From Saccharomycopsis phalli (Eukaryota; Ascomycota; Saccharomycetes; Ascoideales; Saccharomycopsidaceae), in assembly GCA_020342235.1 (NCBI GenBank), contig CP073217.1, positions 1,054,001-1,118,000 of the forward strand: a DNA stretch of 64,000 bases, read 5' to 3'. The notes beneath the pieces were generated by a model. It saw only the letters and a list, made by a program, of their open reading frames with translations. It was not told where the DNA came from and did no database searches. Of the stretch, positions 17,092-27,500 are shown one piece after another. The translations under genes were made by a program, and so were the position numbers. The stretch's first letter is position 1. Each line of letters begins with the position of its first letter.

Positions 17092-18972
17092 CTAGTCAAA
17101 TACCACCACCTCCAACAACTTGCCACAGTCAAAGCTCTCGCCCGTATTGATATCAATAATCTTAACACCCTGTAGACTGAAGATGCCCTTTTCAATGGCA
17201 ATCAAGTTGATTTCGGTCTCAAACACCGAGTAGTGGTCAAACGGCCCAATACGGACGTCGTTGTTCAAGCAGATGATGCCAGTCGGCGTCAACTTTGTCA
17301 GATTGAGCACCCTTGTCAAGCTGAATGGAGAGTCTGCTGCATTGGTGTAGGGGTATATTATCTGGTGCGGGCCGATTTTGTTGTGCGGATCGACGAAACC
17401 AGCTGCGGAAGTGCGAGGAGTGGCGCTTTCGGCGATGTTGGTGGTGAGGAAAGAATGGTTGTTGTTATCCTTTGGCTGGATGTACAAGGAGAGGTTCAAG
17501 ATCCTGTGGGCCTTGTTGATTGCCTGGATCTTCCACTTGAACATCTGGCCGACCTTGACGTTTGTTGTGCCGTGGAACGAGAGAATGAGCCCGTTGAGAC
17601 TGGACTTTGAGTTGCGCGGGATGTTGACAGTGAGGGACGTCGAAGCGTGGCGCGACTGGTTCTTCAATTTCTGATGCAAATCGCTGGACACTGGGTCGGA
17701 GTTGACGCCTAGCGACACACTGGTGGAGTTGAGCACGGGCGAGGAAATGTCGCTAGACTGCGGATTATGGGGAAGAATCGGGTTTGCTGCGCGTCGGGAT
17801 CTGTCGGCTATGGGCTGAGACTTGAGTGCGGTGTTTGTAGGTGGGGCGACGATGCTAAAGTCGACAATGGTGTGCCACTTTGTGGTGATTCTGGAGAAAC
17901 TGGAGCCGGCTTGGTCCTTCTGGCACGGGCTGGAGATGAGGGTTACCAGGATGGGTTTCTTGGCGAGGTTCTCGCTGCTGTTGTTGTTGAGAAGCTCGTA
18001 GATGAAGTTCAAGTTGTCGCCAAAGTCGATCTGGATCGGGAACTTCTGGAGGCTCGGTGGGATCAACGGCTTGATCGAGCCGTTGGGGAACTCGAGATTG
18101 ATCTCGTAGAGATGGAGCGCAGTGTTGATCTTCTTCAACTCCTTGGACGACTCGACCTCAAGCGTGGTCAACAAAATGTCGTTGCGGCCTGCAGGCTTGG
18201 TGCACTTGAGGCGCATGTTGAGCACCGGATACACCGGTAAGAGGATCCGGGCGTTCATGCTGATGGTCGTGTCGACGGCCTCTGCCGACGCAAACGACGC
18301 CCGGCGGTCTTCTGCCTGCGATTCGTCGCGCAACTGCGACGCAGTGATCACGGGAATCTGATGTCCCTGGCCAGAGATCGTGGGGGCCAATCCTTCGAGC
18401 AAGTTTGTCTCCATGATCGGCCGGTACACCTCCTTGAGCCGCAACTCGTCTGTGCTGCCATTTTCGTGGAGCATGACCCGGTGGCTGCTCGCGGACTCTT
18501 GTGCAAGCGACTGGTAATTTGCACACGTCAACAAGATCGAGATGATGATCTCCGGGCCGTTGACCTTCTTCTTTGGGTACGAGATCGGGAGACTGAACTT
18601 CCAGATCGACACGTGCTCCGTGCTTTCCTCCTCGTCCACCACCATTTGCACCGTGTGGTTGAAAATACAGTCCGAGAACGAATAGTTGTATGTCTGCACT
18701 TGGAACTGCTCGTGGGCCTCCAAACGGCCCTTGGACGGGTGCACCGACAAGTCAATCGAGATGAACGCCTCCTTCAACGTCTGGAGGTACGTCTCATGCT
18801 CCACTTTGGTCATGGCGTCCTCATTGGTTAGCACAATATACCCGGTGATGCTCTCGTCAAAAAACGCATTCTCCCGGTTCCTCGACTCGCCGAGAATCTC
18901 AAGAAACGCCTCCAACGACCCCGACTCATGCTTTTCAATATTAAACGTCGGTAAGTAAACCTGCAAATCCAT
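17092..18972 (-). CDS. TRS65: TRAPPII complex subunit Trs65
   Basis: The product is 626 residues. I start at the ATG at 18972 (MDLQVYLPTFNIEK); upstream the frame opens only from a GTG. The C-terminal ~180 residues fit the Trs65 Ig-like region: LILSFHGTTNVKVGQMFKWKI, VLNLTKLTPTGIICLNNDVRIGPF, then ETEINLIAIEKGIFSLQGVKIIDINTGE. Middle segments (KWHTIVDFSI) also suit. Trs65 is a fungal subunit of TRAPPII, the Rab11/Ypt31 exchange factor at the trans-Golgi, and helps dimerise it; mutants have cell-wall glucan defects. The call is from motif memory rather than an alignment; other TRAPPC13-like proteins are possible but less likely. Confidence 0.72.
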   Translation of the reverse strand: MDLQVYLPTFNIEKHESGSLEAFLEILGESRNRENAFFDESITGYIVLTNEDAMTKVEHETYLQTLKEAFISIDLSVHPSKGRLEAHEQFQVQTYNYSFSDCIFNHTVQMVVDEEESTEHVSIWKFSLPISYPKKKVNGPEIIISILLTCANYQSLAQESASSHRVMLHENGSTDELRLKEVYRPIMETNLLEGLAPTISGQGHQIPVITASQLRDESQAEDRRASFASAEAVDTTISMNARILLPVYPVLNMRLKCTKPAGRNDILLTTLEVESSKELKKINTALHLYEINLEFPNGSIKPLIPPSLQKFPIQIDFGDNLNFIYELLNNNSSENLAKKPILVTLISSPCQKDQAGSSFSRITTKWHTIVDFSIVAPPTNTALKSQPIADRSRRAANPILPHNPQSSDISSPVLNSTSVSLGVNSDPVSSDLHQKLKNQSRHASTSLTVNIPRNSKSSLNGLILSFHGTTNVKVGQMFKWKIQAINKAHRILNLSLYIQPKDNNNHSFLTTNIAESATPRTSAAGFVDPHNKIGPHQIIYPYTNAADSPFSLTRVLNLTKLTPTGIICLNNDVRIGPFDHYSVFETEINLIAIEKGIFSLQGVKIIDINTGESFDCGKLLEVVVFD

Positions 18973-19095
18973 AATCAGATTGTACTTAGTAGCTAGGGTG
19001 TTCGATAAAGGGCTCGGTGTCACGTGACCAGATCAGAGTTTCCCTACCGTATGGTTGAGTAATCGTTCTAGCAACTTTTGTCCAATCTTCAAATC

Positions 19096-19566
19096 ATGTC
19101 CTACCAACCATCAAACACCGACTGGGAGTCTGTCACCGTCATTGGCAAGAACGTCAGAAGAGGCAATGCCGGCCCGCGACAAACCGTCGCCAGAGGCCAA
19201 AGCGAGATCAACGCCGCTCGCAGAAGTGGAGGCGTTGTCTCGGTCGAGAAAAAGTACGGCTCCACCAACCGCAACAATGGAACCGAGGGTCAACGATTGA
19301 CAAAGATTGACCGGGAAAACGAGGTCGCCCCGCCAAAGAAAATCGAGGCCAGTGTTGGAAAGGCCATTTCCAAGGCCCGGTTGGAGAAGAAGTTGACGCA
19401 AAAGGACTTGGCCACCAAGGTGAATGAAAAGCCCAATGTCATTAACGACTACGAGGCTGGACGGGCCGTTCCTAACCAGCAATTGTTGGGTAAGTTGGAG
19501 CGGGCCTTGGGTGTCAAGTTGAGAGGCAAGGCTATTGGAGAGCCGTTGTTTAAGAAGAAGGCATGA
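19096..19566 (+). CDS. MBF1: multiprotein bridging factor 1
   Basis: The product is 156 residues, ATG at 19096 ([19 protein letters not shown]). The N-terminal MBF1 domain carries the [14 protein letters not shown] segment, and the C-terminal Cro/C1-type helix-turn-helix spans about residues 90-145 ([25 protein letters not shown]...[27 protein letters not shown]). MBF1/EDF1 bridges activators and TBP, and binds stalled colliding ribosomes where it prevents frameshifting. Length and both domains match the family fully. It is divergent from TRS65 with a 123-base gap and is followed by a pyrimidine-rich microsatellite. Confidence 0.97.
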   Translation: MSYQPSNTDWESVTVIGKNVRRGNAGPRQTVARGQSEINAARRSGGVVSVEKKYGSTNRNNGTEGQRLTKIDRENEVAPPKKIEASVGKAISKARLEKKLTQKDLATKVNEKPNVINDYEAGRAVPNQQLLGKLERALGVKLRGKAIGEPLFKKKA

Positions 19567-19648
19567 TCATAGATGAAACTTATGAAATTTAGCTTGAATC
19601 TGTAGAATCGGTGGTAACTGTGGTCTGTTTAGTGTCTATAATCTCTTT

Positions 19649-19801
19649 GCTCTTACTCTCTGCTCTCTACTCTTACTCTTACTCTTACTCTCTACTTTCT
19701 ACTCTTACTCTTACTCTTACTCTTACTCTTATTCTTACTCTTACCCTTACTCTTACTCTTACCCTTACCCTTACCCTTACCCTTACCCTTACCCTTACTC
19801 T
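19649..19801. repeat. TTACTC/TTACCC hexanucleotide microsatellite
   Basis: About 150 bases of TTACTC units pass into a purer TTACCC run (about 19759-19796, six units). On the minus strand this is (GGGTAA)n, a G-run pattern able in principle to form a quadruplex. It lies between the convergent stops of MBF1 and MRPS35. A plus-strand frame open through it is an artefact of the repeat. Confidence 0.92.
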
Positions 19802-19849
19802 AGCTTATACTCACCTACTACACCTACTACTTTATACATGTATTATCGC

Positions 19850-20924
19850 CTATATATACACTCTTTGGCCAATCTCATTATACCCAACCTTGCGGTCCTT
19901 CTTATTGTCTCGGTTAGACTTTCCATATCTAATACCCACCTCCCCCACTTTCGCTTCCTTGAATCTAAATGCGGACTTTTCGTGCTTGAGCACCGGCGCA
20001 ATGAACCCAACCTTCTTCGCACCATGCTTCTCGCTCTTTATATGGCCCCGCGAAAGCCGCTCGAGCGTCTTGGAAGCAGGCTCAATCCCAAGTGCCTCTG
20101 CCGCCTCCACTGGACCAAAAGGCTCGTTCTCCGCAATCGTCAAGAACCGCGACTTCAACGTCTTTCCTGGAATTGGAATCTCAGTCAAATTCTCGGCATC
20201 TCGTCCCTCGCGGAATAGCGGGAACATCTTGTACATCGTATCACTCATGGCCTTCAATCCAGGCGTGATTTTATTCTAAACGTTAGTAACTAGTCGCACT
20301 GGCCAATGAAAATCAGGAAAACAAAAATGTCTAACCACGTAATTGTCTTAAAGACTAATCGAATATTTTTTTGGAATCTCATCATGTATCATTGCTTCAA
20401 ACTATACTTACATTTTGCATCCACTCGTCCTCAATCTTTTTCAAAGTCACAAGGGCCTCGATTCTTGGCACCGTAACGTCAAATTGAAACGCCACATCTT
20501 GCACAGTCACCCCTTCCTTCGATAACTGCTTGAAAATCAGCTCCTTCATTGCCTTGGAGATATTAAAATTGGTAGTGCAATACGGATTGTGCATAAATGG
20601 CTTGGTCGTAGACGTCGACCACGCCTCGGAATTCTTAAGATACGCTCCTTCCCTCGACACATCTTCCTTTGTGATATAGTTCGGCTTGTGGTCCTTAGGC
20701 ACCTCGTAGTATTTATTCTGGGTATATTCGCCCTTGTAGTTGCGTGGTCCCAAAAACTGCTTCAACATATACTTCAAGTTTGTCTGATGTGCCTTTGGTG
20801 AGACGTTCTTTAATATTTTAAATCCTACCTTGCGCGGTGGATACTGAATGTGCTTTCCATATAAAGTACGTACAAAAACTGTCGAAGCGCACACTGCACT
20901 TCTCCCCTTGGAATTTGCAAACAT
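19850..20924 (-). CDS. MRPS35: mitochondrial small-subunit ribosomal protein Mrps35 (mS45, Bot1 family), spliced
   Basis: Two exons: 20924-20412 (171 codons) and 20275-19850. The 136-base intron (20411-20276) has donor GTAAGT, branch TACTAAC and acceptor TTTAG, phase 0, joining DEWMQN to NKITPGLKAMS. The product is 312 residues. Exon 1 starts with a basic presequence and holds NVSPKAHQTNLKYMLKQFLGPRNYKGEY and SREGAYLKNSEAWS; exon 2 has FPLFREGRDAENLTEIPIPGKTLKSRF and FGPVEAAEALGI. These match the Bot1p/Mrps35 family (eukaryotic mitochondrial regulator protein), part of the mitoribosomal small subunit. Length is close to yeast Mrps35 (345). The family call is confident; the intron is supported by both exons matching one family. 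Confidence 0.85.
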
Positions 20925-21025
20925 TCCTGGTTGAAAAAAAAAAAGTCAGTCAAGGTTGAACAGAAAATCCACCCAATCGTCAATTATGTTACCCGGATAT
21001 CGTTGGTGTGAAATGGTAAAAAGAA

Positions 21026-21099
21026 TGATTTCACCCAGGATCGAACTGGGGACGTTCTGCGTGTTAAGCAGATGCCATAACCTACTAGACCATGAAACC
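21026..21099 (-). tRNA. tRNA-Val (anticodon AAC)
   Basis: On the minus strand GGTTTCA pairs with TGAAATC (acceptor, one G-U). The anticodon stem TCTGC/GCAGA closes the loop TTAACAC, so the anticodon is AAC, and the T-arm is CCCAG TTCGATC CTGGG. The gene is 74 nt, with no intron. The D-stem has one mismatch. It lies between MRPS35 and AHA1. Confidence 0.95.
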
Positions 21100-21229
21100 A
21101 CCTTGAAAGCAGATTTATTTTCTGGAATTATACGCTGCCTGAGTTTGATCATGTGAATCAAGATTTTCTTGAAGGTTCCATTTGCTTCTTTAGTTTTCCA
21201 TCTTCGTTTCATACTTATAATTTCTCAAA

Positions 21230-22234
21230 ATGGTGGTTAATAATCCAAACAATTGGCATTGGGTTGACAAGAATTGTATTGACTGGACCAAGAAATACTT
21301 CAATGAGAAGTTAACTGGCGTCAGCAGTAAAAATGACGAGCAAAGCATCGCCATAAAGTCTGTCAAGTCCATCGAAGGCGATGTTGAAGTCTGCCAAAGA
21401 AAGGGGAAGGTGATTTCTCTTTTTGACATAAAATTGGTTCTTGACTTTACCGGTACTGTTGGTGAAACTGAAGCCAACGGTACAATCACTGTTCCCGAAT
21501 TGGCATATGACACTGAGGAAGATGAGATACAATTTCACATTAGTATTTCCAACGACAACTCAGAGACTGAGAAGATTAAGAAAATATTCAGAGGGTCGTT
21601 GGAGCCTCAATTGCGGAAATTACTTGCACAGTTTGGCAAGGACTTGATCACTACACATGGTAACGATATTCAATTACCAGAAGAGCAAGTCAAGTCTACA
21701 TTCACATTGTCGAATCAAAAGAGTGGCAAGACTGATGGTAAGACCAGTGTTGTTGCTAATTCTGCTTCCAGTACTACTTCTACTAATGTTGGTACTTCAT
21801 CTACCAGCTCTGACTCGCATGTTCCGAAATACAACACTTCCAGTTTGCACTTGGAGTCGTTTTTTACCACCACTGCCGAGCAAATCTATATTACATTACT
21901 TGAGAAAGACAGGGTTGCTGCATGGACAAGAGCACCACCTAACATTGAAGCTAAGGAAGGTAGCAGCTATCAATTGTTTAATGGAAATATCGAAGGTAAG
22001 ATCTTGAAGTTGGAGCAAAACAAGAGAATTGAGATGCTTTGGAGATTGAGGGACTGGAAGCAAGGTCACTACGCCAATTTAGACATTAAGCTTAACCAAT
22101 TGGAGTCTGAGACCAAGGCAGAAATCTTGTTTACCGGCATTCCAATTGGGGAAGAGGAAAAGGTTGAAGGGAATTTCAATGAGTATTATATCAAAAGTAT
22201 CAAGTTGACATTTGGCTTTGGGATCGTGTTATAA
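21230..22234 (+). CDS. AHA1: Hsp90 co-chaperone Aha1
   Basis: The product is 334 residues. The N-terminal domain opens NNPNNWHWVDKNCIDWTKKYF and includes VCQRKGKVISLFDIKL; it binds the Hsp90 middle domain and stimulates ATP hydrolysis. A Ser/Thr-rich linker (about residues 165-200) is followed by the START-like AHSA1 domain (LHLESFFTTTAEQIYITLLEKDRVAAWTRAP ... LFNGNIEGKILKLEQNKRIEMLWRLRDW). Length and both domains are as in S. cerevisiae (350). Confidence 0.97.
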   Translation: MVVNNPNNWHWVDKNCIDWTKKYFNEKLTGVSSKNDEQSIAIKSVKSIEGDVEVCQRKGKVISLFDIKLVLDFTGTVGETEANGTITVPELAYDTEEDEIQFHISISNDNSETEKIKKIFRGSLEPQLRKLLAQFGKDLITTHGNDIQLPEEQVKSTFTLSNQKSGKTDGKTSVVANSASSTTSTNVGTSSTSSDSHVPKYNTSSLHLESFFTTTAEQIYITLLEKDRVAAWTRAPPNIEAKEGSSYQLFNGNIEGKILKLEQNKRIEMLWRLRDWKQGHYANLDIKLNQLESETKAEILFTGIPIGEEEKVEGNFNEYYIKSIKLTFGFGIVL

Positions 22235-23211
22235 ATTCTGCAAGAGTACTAAGCTGGGTTTTCTATACTACTCCATAGGTTAAGCTGATATTACATATTC
22301 AAATTGTTGTAGATCTTGTATCAGACTTATTTTTTACTTTAATCTTGCCCGGATGTTGTGTTATATTTGTTGCCGTTTATACGCCTTTTGCTCTATTTCA
22401 ACCTGGCTGGTTTCAAACCAAAATATGATATGACGTCGAAGATCGACAGTGCGCCTCAAGGTGTTCCTAGACGTACTGGGCATTCTTGTGTGTGATCGTT
22501 GGCTGTTTCGATGACTAGAACCCTTTAATAATGAACGCGGCATGTGAATCAAACTGGCGCAATCTTGAAACTTTGAACGTAATGTGCGGCCAATGGGCAA
22601 CATTGAATTTTTGTATCTCACTAAATTTTGTATTTACTCTCGATGAATTTTCTACGTGCTCGTCATAAATTTCCTATATACTCCAAATGAAATGATACTG
22701 GATTTCTCATATGATCCAAAACGTGGCATCATACATGTGGGCCTTGAGTGAAACATCTGGAGCCGTGCCAATCGCCATGGATAAGCCAACTACCCACGCA
22801 TGTCAAAACTACGTTTAATTTTTAGCCGAGAGGCATTATAACGACAACAGAATTCAAGATAAAGGCATATTTTGTGTGTACGGAATGGAAAACGGATAAC
22901 ATATGGTACGGTATCCATTAATGTGCTACAACCCAGCTTGTAACCGATGATAGCATGGTCAATGTCAATTGTCATGAATTTTAAATATAAATTCTTGTAA
23001 TCCTGCAAAACGGAAGATTTCATTTTGTCAATATTTCTCCTTGTCGATTTATTGATAGGTTACAAACAACGTGAATTCGTCGCCGTATTCAACATGCATA
23101 AGGGCCTTACCTCCAATTGCACATTAGCCACATGGATATAACACTATATAAACTAGGCAAAATCACTAAATATAATCATTAAAAAAATACATACTTACTA
23201 CTTTTAAAGAC
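22235..23211. other. 977-base intergenic region, no gene seen
   Basis: No credible open frame on either strand; the longest are below 90 codons with no start context or family features. It carries the promoter of the small secreted protein, with TATATAAA at about 23143-23150, 60-70 bases before its ATG. Confidence 0.6.
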
Positions 23212-23628
23212 ATGAAGTTTTCGTCTGCCTTTATTGCTGGTGTCCTTGCTTCCGCATCTGTTCAAGCTGCCCCAATTTTCGAAGAGACTATTCAGCGGGG
23301 AATTAACAAGGTCAATGGTTTCTTCAATAATACCGTTGGTGATTTTATCAACCCAACTCTTGTCACACGTGGTGAGTCTACAAAAGATACTGAGTTAACT
23401 GATTTGAGTGACGATCCTGAATCACCACCTATTGTTATTGACACTTCTTCAAACACCTTATCAGTTCCAACTATCAAATACGATAAACTCTATGACGGAA
23501 ACCACATGCCACCAGCATCGGCTGCCAAGTCTCTGAGGCCTGATGAAGTTACCAACTTTTTCATCGACAGTAATGGATATGTGAGAGACAAGAATACTGG
23601 TAATATAGTGGATTTCGTACAGAACTAG
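23212..23628 (+). CDS. small secreted protein of unknown function
   Basis: The product is 138 residues. A clean signal peptide, MKFSSAFIAGVLASASVQA, is followed by a short mature chain: an amphipathic segment (GINKVNGFFNNTVGDFINP), an acidic/Ser-Pro stretch (TELTDLSDDPESPP) and a C-terminus with NFFIDSNGYVRDKNTGNIVDF. No cysteines, no membrane segment and no GPI signal. NNT at residues 39-41 is a possible N-glycosylation site. I do not recognise a family. It stands alone between AT-rich gaps of 980 and 770 bases, a setting common for lineage-specific, condition-regulated secreted proteins. A TATA box is well placed. Confidence 0.7.
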   Translation: MKFSSAFIAGVLASASVQAAPIFEETIQRGINKVNGFFNNTVGDFINPTLVTRGESTKDTELTDLSDDPESPPIVIDTSSNTLSVPTIKYDKLYDGNHMPPASAAKSLRPDEVTNFFIDSNGYVRDKNTGNIVDFVQN

Positions 23629-24399
23629 AGTAATGGAGTGTTATTTGGACAGGTGCCAATATCATTACCTGCTTAAGTGGAGCTATAATAAAAAGTATCC
23701 CTTATTTTAGTCTGGAACCAATCAGTTGAGTGATAGGACTCTCACCGCGATAATATATGTTAATGGCGAGATTCAATATTAGTTGTAGAATTAAATATTA
23801 TGGATATTGAAAAATAAACAAACTATCTAGTATTTACTTGCCCCTTTGGCATTGAGTAACCGGATGAATAGGTAATTACTCTGTTGTGTAAAACTCCGCG
23901 GAGGAGCTTTGCTCTTATACTAGGCACTAATATCCTTAAATCTAAATATGAGTACCGGTATCATCCATAGATTAGGCATAATAAGTTACCTGTAGAATTT
24001 TCTATAGCTCTATGGTACTAGATTGCTGCAGTTACATGTTTAGCTTATCAGTGGTTAGTCTAGCTACAGGCTGAACCATTACAGTTTATATACAATATTT
24101 TTTTCAAAGGTGCAAGTTAGTGAGGGTATGTTTGAGGAATCGTATAAGATAGCTAGATTAAACTTGCTTAATGACTCGTAATAAAAGTGATAATTAATAA
24201 CAATGATATGGAAAATAAATAAATAAAAATATTAAATAGGCCGCCGTTTTAGTAGAAATTTAAAGACTTGTGTGAAATTGTATATAACTGAGCAACCAAA
24301 CGGCCATTTATAAATCTGATTCAAAATAGAAATATATAAATCCAACTATAAGATAATCCAATATTTAAACCCGAGATAATTTCGTTTGACAGAGAGTTG
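23629..24399. other. AT-rich intergenic region, no gene seen
   Basis: About 770 bases, rich in short A/T runs. No gene-like frame on either strand, no tRNA and no clear repeat. It separates the small secreted gene from the nucleoporin. Confidence 0.55.
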
Positions 24400-24563
24400 A
24401 TGTCTCAGTCTTACCAGATGGACCTATCCGTTGGTGCGTTTCCGGGTAATTATGTTATTGGAAAACTAAATATCAAATTCTTCAAAACATACTATACACA
24501 AAGGTCAAAAAGTAAGTCGGCATATTCGCGTGATTGAATAGCATTAACCAATTAGTGACTAGT

Positions 24564-27500
24564 ATGTATTTCGGAGCAACTGAGACAGTTTCTAGTAATA
24601 GAAATGCCCCGGTTTTTCGGAACAACATGATTGAACCACAGAATGACAAGCCTATCAAATACGATGTCAATACCAAAATTCTAGGGTTGGCAGATATGAC
24701 GCCTATTCAGTTGGCTACCAGATATGTGCAAGGGATACTAGATCACGACAGATCAACACCTATTTTGGACGGGACCACTCACTTGTCCAACCCAGTGAAT
24801 TATTTCTACAACAAGAATGTGAATGGATTAGGCGCATTTAGCACATTTGAAAAAGTCTCCTTTAGTGATATTCCGGACAAGGCCCTAGAAGAGATTAAGG
24901 GAAAAGAAAATATCAATTTGGGGTTGTTTGAGGATTTGAATCGGGGATGGATAATAAGTGGTAATAAATTGATCTTGTGGGACTATTTGAATAATAACAA
25001 GTACTCGGTGATAGATGAAATACCAAACAATATTTTGGCAGTCAAACTAATCAAGCCAAAGAAGGATGTATTTGTTGAATCTGTCAAGCACCTATTATTG
25101 ATTTCCACGGAGTATAATATTTATTTATTGGCCGTGTCTGTGACCAAGGATAATGAGTTGGAGATTTACAACACTGAGTTGTCTGTTTCTGTAAATTCTA
25201 TCAACGCGAATCAATTTGCGGTATACGAAAAGACTGGGCAAATTTTTTTCGCAGGATATGGTGACGGATTGAATATCTGGGACCTTGGTTACTCCAGCGA
25301 AGATAAGTGGTTTGAAAAAAAATGCCACAAAAGATGTCTCACTCGATCAAATCTTTCTTACTTGTTGCCTGTTAGTGTGTTTGGATCAGAGGAGTTTGGA
25401 AGTAATGAGACGATTACTTCGTTGTCTATTGATGAATCCAGAGGCATTTTATATTCGTTGTCATCCAAATCTGTTATCCGTGCGTATCAGATCAAGAATG
25501 ATGGTTTGGAAGGTCCTTTTGTCTTGAAACCGTCTCAGATATTAACTGATTTGAGAACGACAGATTGCAAAGCAGCTAAGTTATTGAACAAGACCTTGTT
25601 TAATATTGTGAGCTTGAACATTGTCACAAAAATGGAAAATGACAACTTGTACCTTATTGCTGTGACTCAGGGAGGCTGCAGAATCTATTTAAATGGTGCC
25701 TTATATGGTGGGAAAGTTGCAGCATTGAGACTTCAAAATGTGAAATTCCCACCTTCGAAACTATCAATTAGTGAAATTCTGCAACAGCAACAGCAACCAT
25801 CGTTAAATCGTCCTACAAACTTGTTGGGGTATCAGAAGGAATCTCCTATATTAATCAATACCACTGATAAGAGCAAAATATTCTCCCCTGGTATTTTCAT
25901 TGCGTCGGTCAACAAAAAAGAACAAGAAAATGAAAAGTTGTTTGTCAGTGTTCCTGATTATGGTGTGCTAAACTATTATCATGAATACGTTGAAAATGCA
26001 ACATTTTTGGAGAGCTACGGAAAGGTTTATGATATTAAGCAATTAACCCCCGGATTTCATGCCACACAAACTCCTAAAGGATATGCCAACTTCTTTGCCA
26101 CCCAGTATGTGAACTTGCCATTCCATGTGGCGGTATTAACCAACAAGGGCGTAGAAATATTCAGACTTCGGAATCCAGATGAGATATTCATTTCGTTGAA
26201 TGAGTTTTATTTGCCATTTATTGAACGATTTGGATTGCAAGAAGCTTGTTCCACCGCCTTGAGCATTATTTGCAACGACAAGTATTCAGAAGTCGATAAA
26301 ACCAACGCATTCAATTTTTTCATTAACTTGAACTTTGAAAACAAGCCAGTGTATGAGAAGCCTTTGTTGACTACCAACACTAACAATGTTGAAAATGTGA
26401 AATTGAGTCCAAGATTCTATGGGATCATTTTGCTAATTAGTCGAATTTTTAGGGATATTTGGTATAAAGAAGTGTTTGAAATCAATGCAGCGAAGGACAA
26501 TAACAACATCTTATTGAAATCTATTAACATTGACAAGGCACAGCTAATCGGATATATCAATACTGTCATTGTGTTGATTAAATTTTTCGATGATTATGGA
26601 GACAGAATACCATATTATTCCAGTGAGGTCAATAATCGGGGTCTTAGTAAAGACGATGAAATAGCTGTTAACGGAGAAAATTCCGGTTTGAAGTCAATAT
26701 ATTTGCTATTGAAAATCATGAAGCAAGGTTTTTCATTCTTGCTAATTTTGTTTGACGAGAGCTTGATTGTTGGAGTTGAAGAAGAGAAGTCGGGTTTCAA
26801 GGATACCATAAAATATGTGAATTTGAACATTCAACAGAAATTAAGTAAGTTGAAATTCATTGACTTGTTCAATTTATCAAAGGAAACCAAAGATAGTATC
26901 AGGGATGTCTTTACTTGTATTATAAACAAAAATATTACCAAGGGTATATCTGTGGATTATTTGGCGGATAACTTGCAAAGATATTGCAGTTCGTTTTGTT
27001 CGGCTAATGATGTTATTATTTTACGGGCTTTTGAGCACTTGAGAAAAGCAGCCACTATTGGAAACAGGGACAATGATAGTAAACTACAAGAGTTGGAGGT
27101 TTCAGTGAGTTTGTTTAAGAAGGTCGGGGAGTCCTTGAGTATCGAAGACTTGAAATCGGCAGTCAGTCAAATGATTGGATTAAATTATTATCCTGATGTA
27201 TTGGAGTTTGTTCTTGACATAACTAATAAACAAGAGAAGGATAAGAGGATCGAGAAATATAGGCTAATTTTTGAAATATTGGTGGAGATTGATATTAAAT
27301 CTATTGAGAATTACGAAGCCTCAAAGAAGAATAATAACGTTATTATAGAGAATAACAAATTGAGGGATCAGAGCTACAACATATGTTTTAAGTACAATGA
27401 CAAGTTGTTCCAATATGAATTCTACGATTGGTTTGTGAAGCAAAGATTGGAGGAGAAATTGTTGGAGATTGAGACTCCTTTCATCTTACCATATCTTCAG

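Noticed and set aside
19611-20279. 222-codon plus-strand frame over the TTACTC/TTACCC repeat
   Set aside because: The open frame is caused by the repeat, and the rest is antisense to the well-supported MRPS35 second exon.
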